NCBI RefSeq assembly: GCF_000331305.1 | Contig: NZ_KB217478.1 | Span: 1,144,464-1,208,463 of the forward strand | Origin: Calothrix sp. PCC 7103 | Lineage (GTDB): Bacteria; Cyanobacteriota; Cyanobacteriia; Cyanobacteriales; Nostocaceae | DNA length: 64,000 bases | Direction: 5' to 3' | Part shown: positions 45,187 through 52,838 of the stretch, piece after piece | Numbering within the stretch: the stretch's first letter is position 1 | Layout: each line of letters starts with the position of its first letter | Translations under genes and position numbers: made by a program | Notes under the pieces: model-generated | What the model saw: only the letters and a program-made list of their open reading frames with translations | The model's database searches: none | Told to the model about the DNA's origin: nothing

Positions 45187-45294
45187 AGATTTGAACTGGT
45201 AGAGCGCGCGCAGCTTTTAGGGTTCCATCCCTAATTTTAAACCCTTAATTTCACAGTCTATGGAAATAATATAACGCCGGCTAGTTTTCAAAGC

Positions 45295-45636
45295 TTACTC
45301 GTCATTTTCAGATTGTATTCCCTCAAGACCTAGCCAAAAAAGTAATATTCTTTCCACTTCGAGTAATTGCTCTGGTGTCAAGCTTCCTAATTTTCGTATC
45401 AACTTGGCATGAGGAATCGTGATAAGGTTTTGTATGTCAAATACACCTTGGCGAAGAAAATTCACTCTAATTTCAACTTCAAACCTTGAATTGCGTGGAC
45501 TTGTTGTATGCGGTATCAAAGTTGCTAATGCTCTATCTTCTTCAGAAGCAGGAATGCTTATAACAAGGCAAGGTCTTACTTTTGCTGCATATCCCAAATC
45601 AACAAGCCAGATGTCACCACGTTCCGGACTATTCAT
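45295..45636 (-). CDS. MazF/PemK-type toxin (type II toxin-antitoxin)
   Basis: The 113-residue protein has the MazF/PemK fold: SPERGDIWLVDLGYAAKVRPCLVIS-type start with RGDIW, then RPCLVIS, ATLIPHTTSPRNSRFEVEI, and DIQNLITIPHAKLIRKLGSL. MazF toxins cut RNA. The conserved Arg and Thr/Ser of the active site are present. It overlaps the antitoxin gene by 8 bases, antitoxin first, the usual order. Confidence 0.9.
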   Translation of the reverse strand: MNSPERGDIWLVDLGYAAKVRPCLVISIPASEEDRALATLIPHTTSPRNSRFEVEIRVNFLRQGVFDIQNLITIPHAKLIRKLGSLTPEQLLEVERILLFWLGLEGIQSENDE

Positions 45637-45820
45637 TATTGCCTTCTCGCTGATCTAACTCTAAAAAAAGCGCTTCAGCGTTTAAAACTAATTCATCATC
45701 AGATAAGGGTGGAAAATCTGAGTTGGTTACTCGCTTAAAAATTTCCAAGGCTATTTCGCGTTGCTCAGAATCTGTGAGGCTATCAAAAGTATTTAACAGT
45801 TCCTGTACTAGAGCGGTCAT
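45629..45820 (-). CDS. Antitoxin of the MazF-type pair
   Basis: The 63-residue acidic protein (MTALVQELLNTFDSLTDSEQ, then REIALEIFKRVTNSDFPPLS) has the helical pattern of antitoxins that partner PemK/MazF toxins in cyanobacteria, with an acidic tail ELDQREGNNE. The overlap with the toxin start gives tight coupling. It probably autoregulates the pair, but no operator was identified. Confidence 0.82.
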   Translation of the reverse strand: MTALVQELLNTFDSLTDSEQREIALEIFKRVTNSDFPPLSDDELVLNAEALFLELDQREGNNE

Positions 45821-45989
45821 AAGCTTTTATTATTGAACTAGTTGATTAGCTTAACATAATTACATTTTAGTTGAATCAGAACCAATTGTCACACAGTACA
45901 CTTCAAAATAACAAACAACTTGGCAGTTTGTTAAATTTATTCGCTAACATAGTATATTCTCCTCCCAAGCCTCAAATCAAACACGACAA

Positions 45990-47030
45990 ATGAACTCTAA
46001 TTTAGAACAGTTTGCCAGTGATAACTATTCTGGTATTTGCCCGGAAGCATTGCAATATACACTACAAGCGAATCAGGGTAGCGCTCCTGCTTATGGAAAC
46101 GACGAATGGACTTCCAAAGCGTCAGATAGTTTTCGAGAGCTGTTTGAAATTGATTGCGAAGTATTCTTTGTCTTTAATGGCACCGCCGCAAATTCTTTAT
46201 CGCTAGCATCATTATGTCAATCTTACCACAGTGTGATTTGCCACGAAAATGCTCATATTGAAACCAGTGAATGCGGCGCCCCTGAATTTACCTCGAATGG
46301 TTCCAAGCTTCTACTAGCTAAAGGCGCCAATGGTAAATTAACCACAGAATCTATAGAAGCTTTATTATTAGGGAAGCGCGCGGATATTCATTATCCCAAA
46401 CGTAAAGTAATTAGTTTGACTCAAGCTACTGAGTTAGGAACGCTATATTCTATAGATGAACTAGCAGCAATTCATTCATTGGCACAAAAACACGACTTAA
46501 AAATTCATATGGACGGCGCCCGCTTTGCGAATGCGGTAGTTGCTCTCAATAAAAGTCCTGCGGAAATTACCTGGAAAGTTGGGGTAGACGTGTTGTGTTT
46601 CTGCGGCACCAAAAACGGTATGGCATTGGGAGAAGCAATTATTTTCTTTAATAAAGAATTAGCCGAAGATTTTGCTTATCGTTGTAAACAAGCAGGACAA
46701 CTTGCATCTAAAATGCGATTTATATCGGCGCCTTGGCTTGGCTTGTTAGAAACAGGTGCGTGGCTCAAAAACGCGCGTCATGCTAATCAATGTGCTGAAT
46801 ACCTAGAAAATGAATTATTAAAAATAGATGGTGTTGAGATAATGTTTCCTAGAGAAGTCAATGCTGTTTATGTAAAACTGCCAGAAAATGTAGTTACGAG
46901 CTTACGAGAAAAAAACTGGCTATTTTACAGCTTTCTTGGTGTTGGGGGAATACGATTAATGTGTTCTTGGAATACAACTCAAGCAAGAATAGATGAATTG
47001 ATTAGGGATATTAAACAAGCAACTGCTTAA
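45990..47030 (+). CDS. ltaE: Low-specificity L-threonine aldolase (PLP enzyme)
   Basis: This fold-type I PLP enzyme splits L-threonine or L-allo-threonine into glycine and acetaldehyde. The 346-residue product has FASDNYSGICPEAL, the cofactor loop FVFNGTAANSLSL, HMDGARFANA with the cofactor-contacting Asp, and the PLP Lys in CFCGTKNGMALGEAI at about residue 207. Related beta-eliminating lyases are possible. It stands alone, upstream of the persulfide dioxygenase-like gene. Confidence 0.9.
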   Translation: MNSNLEQFASDNYSGICPEALQYTLQANQGSAPAYGNDEWTSKASDSFRELFEIDCEVFFVFNGTAANSLSLASLCQSYHSVICHENAHIETSECGAPEFTSNGSKLLLAKGANGKLTTESIEALLLGKRADIHYPKRKVISLTQATELGTLYSIDELAAIHSLAQKHDLKIHMDGARFANAVVALNKSPAEITWKVGVDVLCFCGTKNGMALGEAIIFFNKELAEDFAYRCKQAGQLASKMRFISAPWLGLLETGAWLKNARHANQCAEYLENELLKIDGVEIMFPREVNAVYVKLPENVVTSLREKNWLFYSFLGVGGIRLMCSWNTTQARIDELIRDIKQATA

Positions 47031-47225
47031 ATAAAGTCGGCACCAATTGTACCTGTAGCTATACGTTTAAGCTATGCTTTAACAAAAGCGACAGGGCAAT
47101 TTGTACAACTATATACTCTTAGTTTACTTCAAATCAGGTATTTATGGAAAACGATAGCAGTAGTCGAAATTCAAGGGCAGGTAAAAGCATAAGAATATCG
47201 AATTACTTGAGTAGATATTATAAAA

Positions 47226-47930
47226 ATGGAACATACAAATATGTTATTTCGCCAACTTTTTGATAAAACAACAAGTACATATACTTATTTGATAGCTGAC
47301 ACGAAAACAAAAAATGCAGCACTAGTTGACGCTGTTTTAGAGCAAGTCCCACGTGATTTACAAGTACTGCAACAATTAGGATTAACATTACGCTATAGTA
47401 TTGAAACGCATATTCACGCTGACCACATTACTGGCGTCCAAAAACTGCAAGAAGCGACAGGATGCTTAAAAATATTACCAGAACATGCCTCAGTTAATTG
47501 TGCTGACAAAAAAATGAAAGATGGCGAAATATTACACCTAGATTCAGTAGAAATCAAAGCCATAGCAACTCCAGGACACACAGATAGTCATATGTCTTAT
47601 TTACTAAATAACGAAAAAGTATTAACTGGAGATGCTTTATTAATCCTTGGTTGTGGAAGAACTGACTTTCAAAGTGGGGATGCTGGAGCATTGTATGATT
47701 CAGTCACCCAAAAATTATTTACTTTACCCGATACAACATTAGTTTACCCAGCACACGATTATCAAGGGCTAACTGTATCCACTATTGGTGAAGAAAAACT
47801 ATATAATCCACGATTTTCTGAACATAACCGTGATAGCTTTATTGAATTGATGAATAATTTAAATTTGCCCTTCCCTCAACAAATGACCGTAGCAGTACCA
47901 ACTAACGAGACATGCGGTTCACATAAATAA
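47226..47930 (+). CDS. Persulfide dioxygenase (ETHE1-like metallo-beta-lactamase fold)
   Basis: ETHE1-like enzymes oxidise glutathione persulfide to sulfite and glutathione with a mono-iron centre. The 234-residue product starts LFRQLFDKTTSTYTYLIAD (after a short leader) and has THIHADHITG at about residue 59, the single-Fe metal motif. ATPGHTDSHMSYLL, LTGDALLILGCGRTDFQ and PAHDYQGLTVSTI follow, all typical. An alternative ATG five codons downstream is possible. No rhodanese partner is adjacent. Confidence 0.9.
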   Translation: MEHTNMLFRQLFDKTTSTYTYLIADTKTKNAALVDAVLEQVPRDLQVLQQLGLTLRYSIETHIHADHITGVQKLQEATGCLKILPEHASVNCADKKMKDGEILHLDSVEIKAIATPGHTDSHMSYLLNNEKVLTGDALLILGCGRTDFQSGDAGALYDSVTQKLFTLPDTTLVYPAHDYQGLTVSTIGEEKLYNPRFSEHNRDSFIELMNNLNLPFPQQMTVAVPTNETCGSHK

Positions 47931-47964
47931 TATATAATTATTAACAAACTAAATTATTAACAAA

Positions 47965-48567
47965 CTAACTATAACTTGAACTTTGCGAGCAAAACTGTAC
48001 TATTGCCTGTGCTTTAACTTCATCGAGTGGAAAGGTTTCAGGATAGGTTGAGTACATGAGCATAATTCCTTGAATGGTCGAGGAAAAATAGAGTGAGCGC
48101 TTTCGGGGATTTGCAACACCAAGCTTGATGAACATCTCAGTTTGTACCTCAAACTGTCTTGCTTGCTCATCCATTAATTTTTGGCTGTATTTTGCCACAA
48201 TTGGATCAAGTCGGGGTTGGGTAAAAAGGTTGAGGTAAAAACGAAAAACCTCCGGTTGCCGTCGAACATCTTCCAAAGCACCCTCTATAATATGATGGAT
48301 TTGCTCGGCAGGAGTTTTTTTTGCTTCTGCTGCTTGCATCACAACTAATATGTCGCTGATTCTTACCTCAACCAATGCGGCAAGTAATTCCTCTTTACCT
48401 TTGAAATAGTGATAGAGTAATCCTTTGGAGATTTGCGCTTGCTTTGCTACATCATCAATTAACGCTGAATGATAGCCTTTAGAGCAGAACATATCCATTG
48501 CTGCTTTGAGAATTTGCTCTTTTGTCGCACGACGGATACGTTCATTTTCTTCTGGGGTACGGGGCAT
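47965..48567 (-). CDS. TetR-family transcriptional regulator
   Basis: The 200-residue repressor has the DNA-binding helix-turn-helix RRATKEQILKAAMDMFCSKG, then YHSALIDDVAKQAQISKGLL with YYHFKGKEELL. The C-terminal helical ligand domain is normal in length. Its start overlaps the stop of the alpha/beta-hydrolase gene (TAATG), so the two are coupled. The large palindrome at 49411-49452 before the operon is the likely autoregulatory operator. Confidence 0.9.
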   Translation of the reverse strand: MPRTPEENERIRRATKEQILKAAMDMFCSKGYHSALIDDVAKQAQISKGLLYHYFKGKEELLAALVEVRISDILVVMQAAEAKKTPAEQIHHIIEGALEDVRRQPEVFRFYLNLFTQPRLDPIVAKYSQKLMDEQARQFEVQTEMFIKLGVANPRKRSLYFSSTIQGIMLMYSTYPETFPLDEVKAQAIVQFCSQSSSYS

Positions 48568-49331
48568 TATTTAGACTCAATAAGAAACTCTTTGATAATA
48601 CTAGAAACTTCCATCGGATGAGTCAAAGTTACCATATGGTCTGCACCTGAAACTTTGGCAAAGCGAATATCAGGAACTTGTTTGAATAAATCTGCGATAT
48701 TGAAACAGTCCTTACTGTCCTCGGTGCCGATAATAAACAAAGTCTTAACTGCCAACTCTTTCAATTGCGGAATTGTAGGTAATTCACCCCAAATTTGTAC
48801 ATTCTTCCATAAATGTTGCCATTCCAACGAGCGCTGCGTGTTGTGAATTGACATCGAAATCATGTGGTCGCGTTGCGGACTCAGCATCACTACTTTGTAA
48901 CTAGGTAATTTCAGGCTAAGTTGCACCATTTTCTCAACATCTGGCGCCACTGCTTGAATCTCCTGAAAATGCTGCACCATTTCCTGTGAAAACTGGTATC
49001 CAGTCAAGCCAGGAGCAACCAGCACTAGTTTTGATACTCGTTGCGGATATGCCATAGCGAAATCGGTAGCAATTCCTCCACCGAAAGAATGTCCAACAAG
49101 AATCGTTTGCTCGATACTAAGAAAATCAAGCAGATTCTTCAAATCTTCGACGTAATTGGGAATTTCAACAGGTGAAGGGGACTTTCCGGCGCCTCGTCCA
49201 TCGAAAGCTATACATTTATAAGTCTGAACCAACTGCGGAACAATAAACTCCCAGTCACGCAAGTCCGCCATACCACTGTGCATTAAGACGATTGGCTTGC
49301 CATTTCCTTGAATTTCGTAATGTAAATCCAT
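48567..49331 (-). CDS. Alpha/beta-hydrolase
   Basis: The 254-residue hydrolase has the oxyanion region PIVLMHSGMADLRDWEFIVP, AFDGRGAGKSPSP, the nucleophile elbow LVGHSFGGGIA with intact Ser, an acid in GTEDSKD and the catalytic His in SGADHMVTL. ATG 49331 has GAGGAC 6 bases upstream and gives the usual MDLHYEIQG start; a start 39 bases upstream is less likely. It is operonic with the TetR gene, which probably senses its substrate or a related compound. Confidence 0.88.
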   Translation of the reverse strand: MDLHYEIQGNGKPIVLMHSGMADLRDWEFIVPQLVQTYKCIAFDGRGAGKSPSPVEIPNYVEDLKNLLDFLSIEQTILVGHSFGGGIATDFAMAYPQRVSKLVLVAPGLTGYQFSQEMVQHFQEIQAVAPDVEKMVQLSLKLPSYKVVMLSPQRDHMISMSIHNTQRSLEWQHLWKNVQIWGELPTIPQLKELAVKTLFIIGTEDSKDCFNIADLFKQVPDIRFAKVSGADHMVTLTHPMEVSSIIKEFLIESK

Positions 49332-49410
49332 TTTTGTGTCCTCCATAAAAGTCAGATCATACAGGCACATCTGAGGAATAACAGCCTTAATGTTATTACC
49401 ATCACTATAC

Positions 49411-49452
49411 TAATATATTTTATGACTGAATATACAGTCATAAAATATATTA
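49411..49452. promoter_or_regulatory. Large palindrome, probable TetR operator
   Basis: TAATATATTTTATGACTG and CAGTCATAAAATATATTA are perfect 18-base arms around AATATA. It lies 80 bases before the hydrolase-TetR operon. TetR-type repressors bind such dyads. Confidence 0.75.
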
Positions 49453-49557
49453 AGGCACTTTTACTGAAGGCGCCTTAATAAGGGTGTTAACCTACGCTAA
49501 TAAACAATGCTTTTGTTAAAGTATTTGCTTGTAGTGTCAGCGAAAGAGGCTTTCTCT

Positions 49558-49755
49558 GTGGCTTCCATCACTATAAACATTTCGGATCAACAATTTGAGA
49601 AGATGCAAGAGCTAGCGCACGGACTCGGCATTTCTCTGGAGGATTTTCTACGTATTAGCATCTCTGAGTGGCTAACTCATCCACAAGCTGATTTTACTAA
49701 CGCTGCAAGCTATGTACTGCAGAAGAATGCCCAATTGTATCAGCGTTTAGCATGA
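49558..49755 (+). CDS. Orphan antitoxin-like protein; toxin cut off by a MITE
   Basis: From GTG 49558, with AGAGG about 7 bases upstream, the 65-residue product reads ASITINISDQQFEKMQELAH, then GLGISLEDFLRISISEWL. This is a ribbon-helix-helix-like antitoxin N-terminus with a polar C-terminus that would hold a toxin. Its TGA overlaps an ATG (ATGA at 49752), the classical start of a PIN-type toxin. That second frame runs only MINH before the GTAGAGACGCGA repeat and MITE remnant. An upstream in-frame ATG at 49507 is possible. Confidence 0.65.
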   Translation: MASITINISDQQFEKMQELAHGLGISLEDFLRISISEWLTHPQADFTNAASYVLQKNAQLYQRLA

Positions 49756-49759
49756 TTAA

Positions 49760-49830
49760 CCATCGTAGAGACGCGATTAATCGCGTCTCTACCAGGACGG
49801 GAATTATGTGCAAGCAACCGGACATGATAT
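49760..49830. mobile_element. MITE family C, copy lacking its left end
   Basis: It contains the GTAGAGACGCGA palindrome (49765-49792), then AATTATGTGCAAGCAACCGG and ACATGATAT, matching the right half of the complete element at 30415-30518. The left terminal repeat is missing. It begins within the start of a toxin gene. Confidence 0.78.
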
Positions 49831-50139
49831 CAACCCAGGAGCAAGCTTATTTTTACTTGCCTTCGTCTCGCTCAGACGAAAGAAACTGCAAACAATGCGC
49901 CTTAATAATAGTAAGGTGCATTCATGGGTTTGTTGTAGTACTTTTAGACTATATCAATTTTATATAGGCGCCTTAGCTGAAGCCTGAGATGATTTCCACG
50001 CGCACGCCTTTCATGCAATAAGTATGTACTAAGGAATGGCAATGAAAATGTTCGTAAATATATTTAACCTCATGAAGTTAATAACACCTTATATTTTGGG
50101 AATTCTAAGAATAATGGTTATTGATTATATGTTAAAATT
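49831..50139. other. Intergenic region with no recognised gene
   Basis: AT-rich DNA with one GGCGCC. No hairpin or recognisable coding remnant of the lost toxin was found. Confidence 0.4.
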
Positions 50140-50316
50140 ATGGAATTCTATCCTCAAAATATTGATAATGCCCACAAAGCTGAAAAATTTGTCTGGGAGA
50201 AGCTAAAAAAGACTTTTAACAGCGAACCTGGCATGGCATTTCATCGTTTTCAGCTATTTCACAAGAACGGAAATTTAGAAAAAGAAATAGATATCCTTAT
50301 TGTTCATCACAGTTAA
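50140..50316 (+). pseudogene. Truncated NERD-like nuclease domain fragment
   Basis: A 58-codon frame reads MEFYPQNIDNAHKAEKFVWE, then KLKKTF and later AFHRFQLFHKNGNLEKEIDI with LIVHHS. The pattern of a helix with AE(K)xxW/F followed by xEIDxLIV resembles the start of NERD nuclease domains, often fused to helicases. The frame stops right after the EIDILIV strand and nothing follows, so it is probably a gene fragment. The family call is tentative. Confidence 0.45.
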
Positions 50317-50433
50317 TATAAAATTTATTTTGGGCATACACTCAACACCTACAATTGGATAACTGTGCTGTTAAGCATATATACTTAGGGGAGCATTATA
50401 ACTTGATATTAGAATAACTTTTGCGATAATTAT

Positions 50434-50712
50434 CTATGTTTGGCGATGCACGGTTACTCGTTTCTGGGGATTTTGTTTTTTCACCCAAGCTATAAATTTA
50501 TGCATTCGTGGTTCACTCTTCAACGCTTCAACCGTATTTAATTCTTTTGCCAGAACTTTGTTATCAAATAGAGCATGAATCTGACGATGACAAGGTGAAC
50601 AAATATCAATAGTTGAGCTTGTTTCTAGCTTCTTACGTTTGGTATATTGCCTGGGAATTAAATGATGGAGGGTAAGGTCTTCCATCTCGCGTTCACGTAA
50701 TTCACATTTCAT
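50434..50712 (-). CDS. HNH endonuclease-like protein with one zinc Cys replaced
   Basis: The 92-residue protein has LTLHHLIPRQYTKRKKL, the HNH beta strand with the catalytic His pair, then DICSPCHRQIHALFDNKVLA with CxxCH, ending AWVKKQNPQKRV. In the family the N-terminus is normally CxxC, which with the second CxxC binds zinc. Here it reads MKCELRERE, so the second Cys is Arg (CGT, one step from TGT). Start 50712 is preferred; an in-frame ATG 42 bases upstream exists. Confidence 0.8.
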   Translation of the reverse strand: MKCELREREMEDLTLHHLIPRQYTKRKKLETSSTIDICSPCHRQIHALFDNKVLAKELNTVEALKSEPRMHKFIAWVKKQNPQKRVTVHRQT

Positions 50713-50754
50713 ACCTATTTTGGAAGTCGTATTTATATGGTTCTCTTTTACCAT

Positions 50755-51114
50755 TATAATAAATATTACTCATTTTGAAGCGGGCAAGGATTAGAGTTAC
50801 ACGAGAGTTTCCACCATATTTAAGAATTAGAAATAATATTTTTATTGTTTAAAAACCTGGAAGTTTATATGCTCAAGGTGTATTAAGCAGAGTGCAAATA
50901 CAAAAATGCCTAAAAACATGTTAGGTGAGAAGGAAGCGGTGGGTCTGATTGAGCAGTATAGCCAAAAACGGAAGTCATAATAATAAACTCAAATTTGTAA
51001 CGGATGTAACGGATGGTTTATATAAAGAGTGATTATTAAGTGCGCCTCGGTATGAGATGCAACTAGTTGTGTGACCATATCTAAATGATTCTATAGTACA
51101 GTATTGACAATAAA
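50755..51114. other. Intergenic region before the MarR gene
   Basis: It holds a half copy of the AACGGATGT repeat (50997-51015) and a very short frame at about 50908 (MPKNMLGEKEAVGLIEQYSQ) that could be a gene remnant but is not recognised. TTGACA at 51104-51109 is a likely -35 box for marR. Confidence 0.4.
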
Positions 51115-51136
51115 ATTAAGTGTATGTACACTTAAT
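51115..51136. promoter_or_regulatory. MarR operator 1
   Basis: ATTAAGTGTA, TG, TACACTTAAT-type dyad (core AAGTGTATGTACACTT at 51118-51133). It sits just before marR and overlaps the expected -10 position of a promoter whose -35 is TTGACA at 51104. Confidence 0.75.
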
Positions 51137-51138
51137 TT

Positions 51139-51600
51139 ATGAAAAACCAAGTTCAAGCAATTGATGAAGCTATCCTAAATAGAGTCGGCGCCAGTTGTAC
51201 CTGCTTTAGTCTAAGAAAAGCAGCAAGAGTTGTGACGCAGCTTTTTGATGAGCAAATGGCGCCTAGTGGTTTACTAGTTACGCAGTTCTCTATTTTAGGA
51301 GTGATTGCGACGATGAAAGAAAGTACGATGAATCAGCTTGCTCAATATTTAGTGATGGATAGAACAACGCTAACGCGCAATCTGAAACCATTGGAACGTG
51401 AAGGATTAATTCAAATTAACCCAGGCAAGGATAAGCGTACTCGTTTGATTTCGCTGACATCCCAAGGTGTGGAAGCGTTACAGAAGGCTTTACCATTTTG
51501 GGAACAGGCACAAACATCGATGATATCGCAGCTGGGGAAGGAGCGATGGGAAAGTTTAATGTCCCATTTATCGAACACAACCGATTTATTAAGCCATTAA
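51139..51600 (+). CDS. MarR-family transcriptional regulator
   Basis: The 153-residue winged-helix regulator has FSLRKAARVVTQLFDEQMAP, SGLLVTQFSILGVIATM, the recognition region MNQLAQYLVMDRTTLTRNLK and the wing INPGKDKRTRLISLT. It lies 53 bases before the devBCA-like exporter operon. Matching dyads precede both its own gene and devB, so it probably represses both until an inducer binds. Cysteines near the N-terminus (GASCTCFSLRK) might allow redox sensing, which is speculation. Confidence 0.92.
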   Translation: MKNQVQAIDEAILNRVGASCTCFSLRKAARVVTQLFDEQMAPSGLLVTQFSILGVIATMKESTMNQLAQYLVMDRTTLTRNLKPLEREGLIQINPGKDKRTRLISLTSQGVEALQKALPFWEQAQTSMISQLGKERWESLMSHLSNTTDLLSH

Positions 51601-51614
51601 TTTTTTTGCAAAAA

Positions 51615-51630
51615 AGGTGTATATACACTT
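51615..51630. promoter_or_regulatory. MarR operator 2, before the exporter operon
   Basis: AGGTGTATATACACTT shares the GTGTAT-n-ACAC core with the dyad before marR. It lies 24 bases before the devB-like start. Confidence 0.75.
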
Positions 51631-51653
51631 TTATTTTTAATTCAAGGGGGAGT

Positions 51654-52838
51654 ATGAGCGAATCAGCTTTTAAAGGATTGCCAAAAAGGTTTAGGGGATT
51701 ATATCTATTAATGTTTGTGACAGTTGCATCTGGTTTCGGCGCCGTCATTACATCACAATTATTACGTACATCATCACCACCATCTCCAACGGTGGTGCCA
51801 CCCCCAGCAATACAAGCTGTGACTGCGTTGGGAAGATTAGAGCCAAAGGGGGAAGTTATTCAACTTTCGGCGCCAAATCAAGGAAGTCGGGTTGGGCAAC
51901 TTTTGGTGAAGGTGGGGGATAGGGTAAAAAAGGGACAAGTTATAGCTTATTTAGATACGCGCGACCGTGCCATTGCATCTTTGGAACAAGCACTTGAACA
52001 AGTGAAAGTACAACAGACTCGCTTGGCTATTGTTAAAGCAGGCGCCAAGACAGGAGAAATTCAGGCACAATCTGCTACTGTTGAGCGTGTGAGGGCACAA
52101 TTGCAAGAAGAACTTGCTGCGCGCGATGCAACTATTTCGCGTATTCAGGCAGAAGTGCAAAATGCGGCAAGAGAGTATAAACGCTATCAATTTCTGCAAA
52201 TAGAAGGTGCAGTGTCTGCATCGTTGCGAGATGACAAAAAACTAGCTTTAGATGTAGCACAGCAAAGACTTAACGAGGCTAAAGCAAATAGGCGCCAGAC
52301 GGAGGAAACTTTAGTAAAACAAATTCAAGAAGCTCGTTCGACGCTAAGTAAAATTGCGGAAGTTAGACCTATTGATGTTATGGCTGCTCAGGCAGAAATT
52401 GATCGAGCGAAGGCAGCAGTTAAAGAAGCACGAGCAGAACTTGACTTGGCTGTAATTAAGGCGCCTTCTTATGGGCAAATATTAAGGGTTAATACTTGGG
52501 CAGGCGAAATTATTGATACCAAAAAAGGCATAGTGTCTTTAGGAGAAACAAGCCAAATGTATGGTGTTGCAGAAGTTTATGAAACAGATTTACCGAGGAT
52601 TCGTGCTGGTCAAAAAGCAACTATTACTAGTGTTAGTGGTGGTGTGTTAACTGAACCAATAGCGGGGGTAGTTGATGAAATTGGTTTGGAGGTGATGAAA
52701 AAAGACGTTCTTAATACTGACCCTGCTGCTGATATTGACGCACGGGTTGTAGAAGTGAAAATTCGTCTTAATGCTGCTGATAGTCAGAAAGTGGCAGGGT
52801 TTAGCAATATGAAGCTAAAGGTGGCAATTAACTTATGA
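51654..52838 (+). CDS. DevB-like membrane fusion protein of an ABC exporter
   Basis: The 394-residue HlyD-type adaptor links an inner-membrane ABC exporter to an outer-membrane channel. One N-terminal membrane helix lies at about residues 17-38. A lipoyl/barrel half follows (AVTALGRLEPKGEVIQLSAP and LLVKVGDRVKKGQVIAYLDT), a long coiled-coil hairpin at about 105-260, and the second half (LDLAVIKAPSYGQILRVNTW). The start has AGGGGGAG 4-5 bases upstream. Its stop overlaps the devC-like start (ATGA). DevBCA systems export glycolipids or other envelope material; several paralogues per genome are usual, so a heterocyst role is not assured. Confidence 0.92.
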   Translation: MSESAFKGLPKRFRGLYLLMFVTVASGFGAVITSQLLRTSSPPSPTVVPPPAIQAVTALGRLEPKGEVIQLSAPNQGSRVGQLLVKVGDRVKKGQVIAYLDTRDRAIASLEQALEQVKVQQTRLAIVKAGAKTGEIQAQSATVERVRAQLQEELAARDATISRIQAEVQNAAREYKRYQFLQIEGAVSASLRDDKKLALDVAQQRLNEAKANRRQTEETLVKQIQEARSTLSKIAEVRPIDVMAAQAEIDRAKAAVKEARAELDLAVIKAPSYGQILRVNTWAGEIIDTKKGIVSLGETSQMYGVAEVYETDLPRIRAGQKATITSVSGGVLTEPIAGVVDEIGLEVMKKDVLNTDPAADIDARVVEVKIRLNAADSQKVAGFSNMKLKVAINL

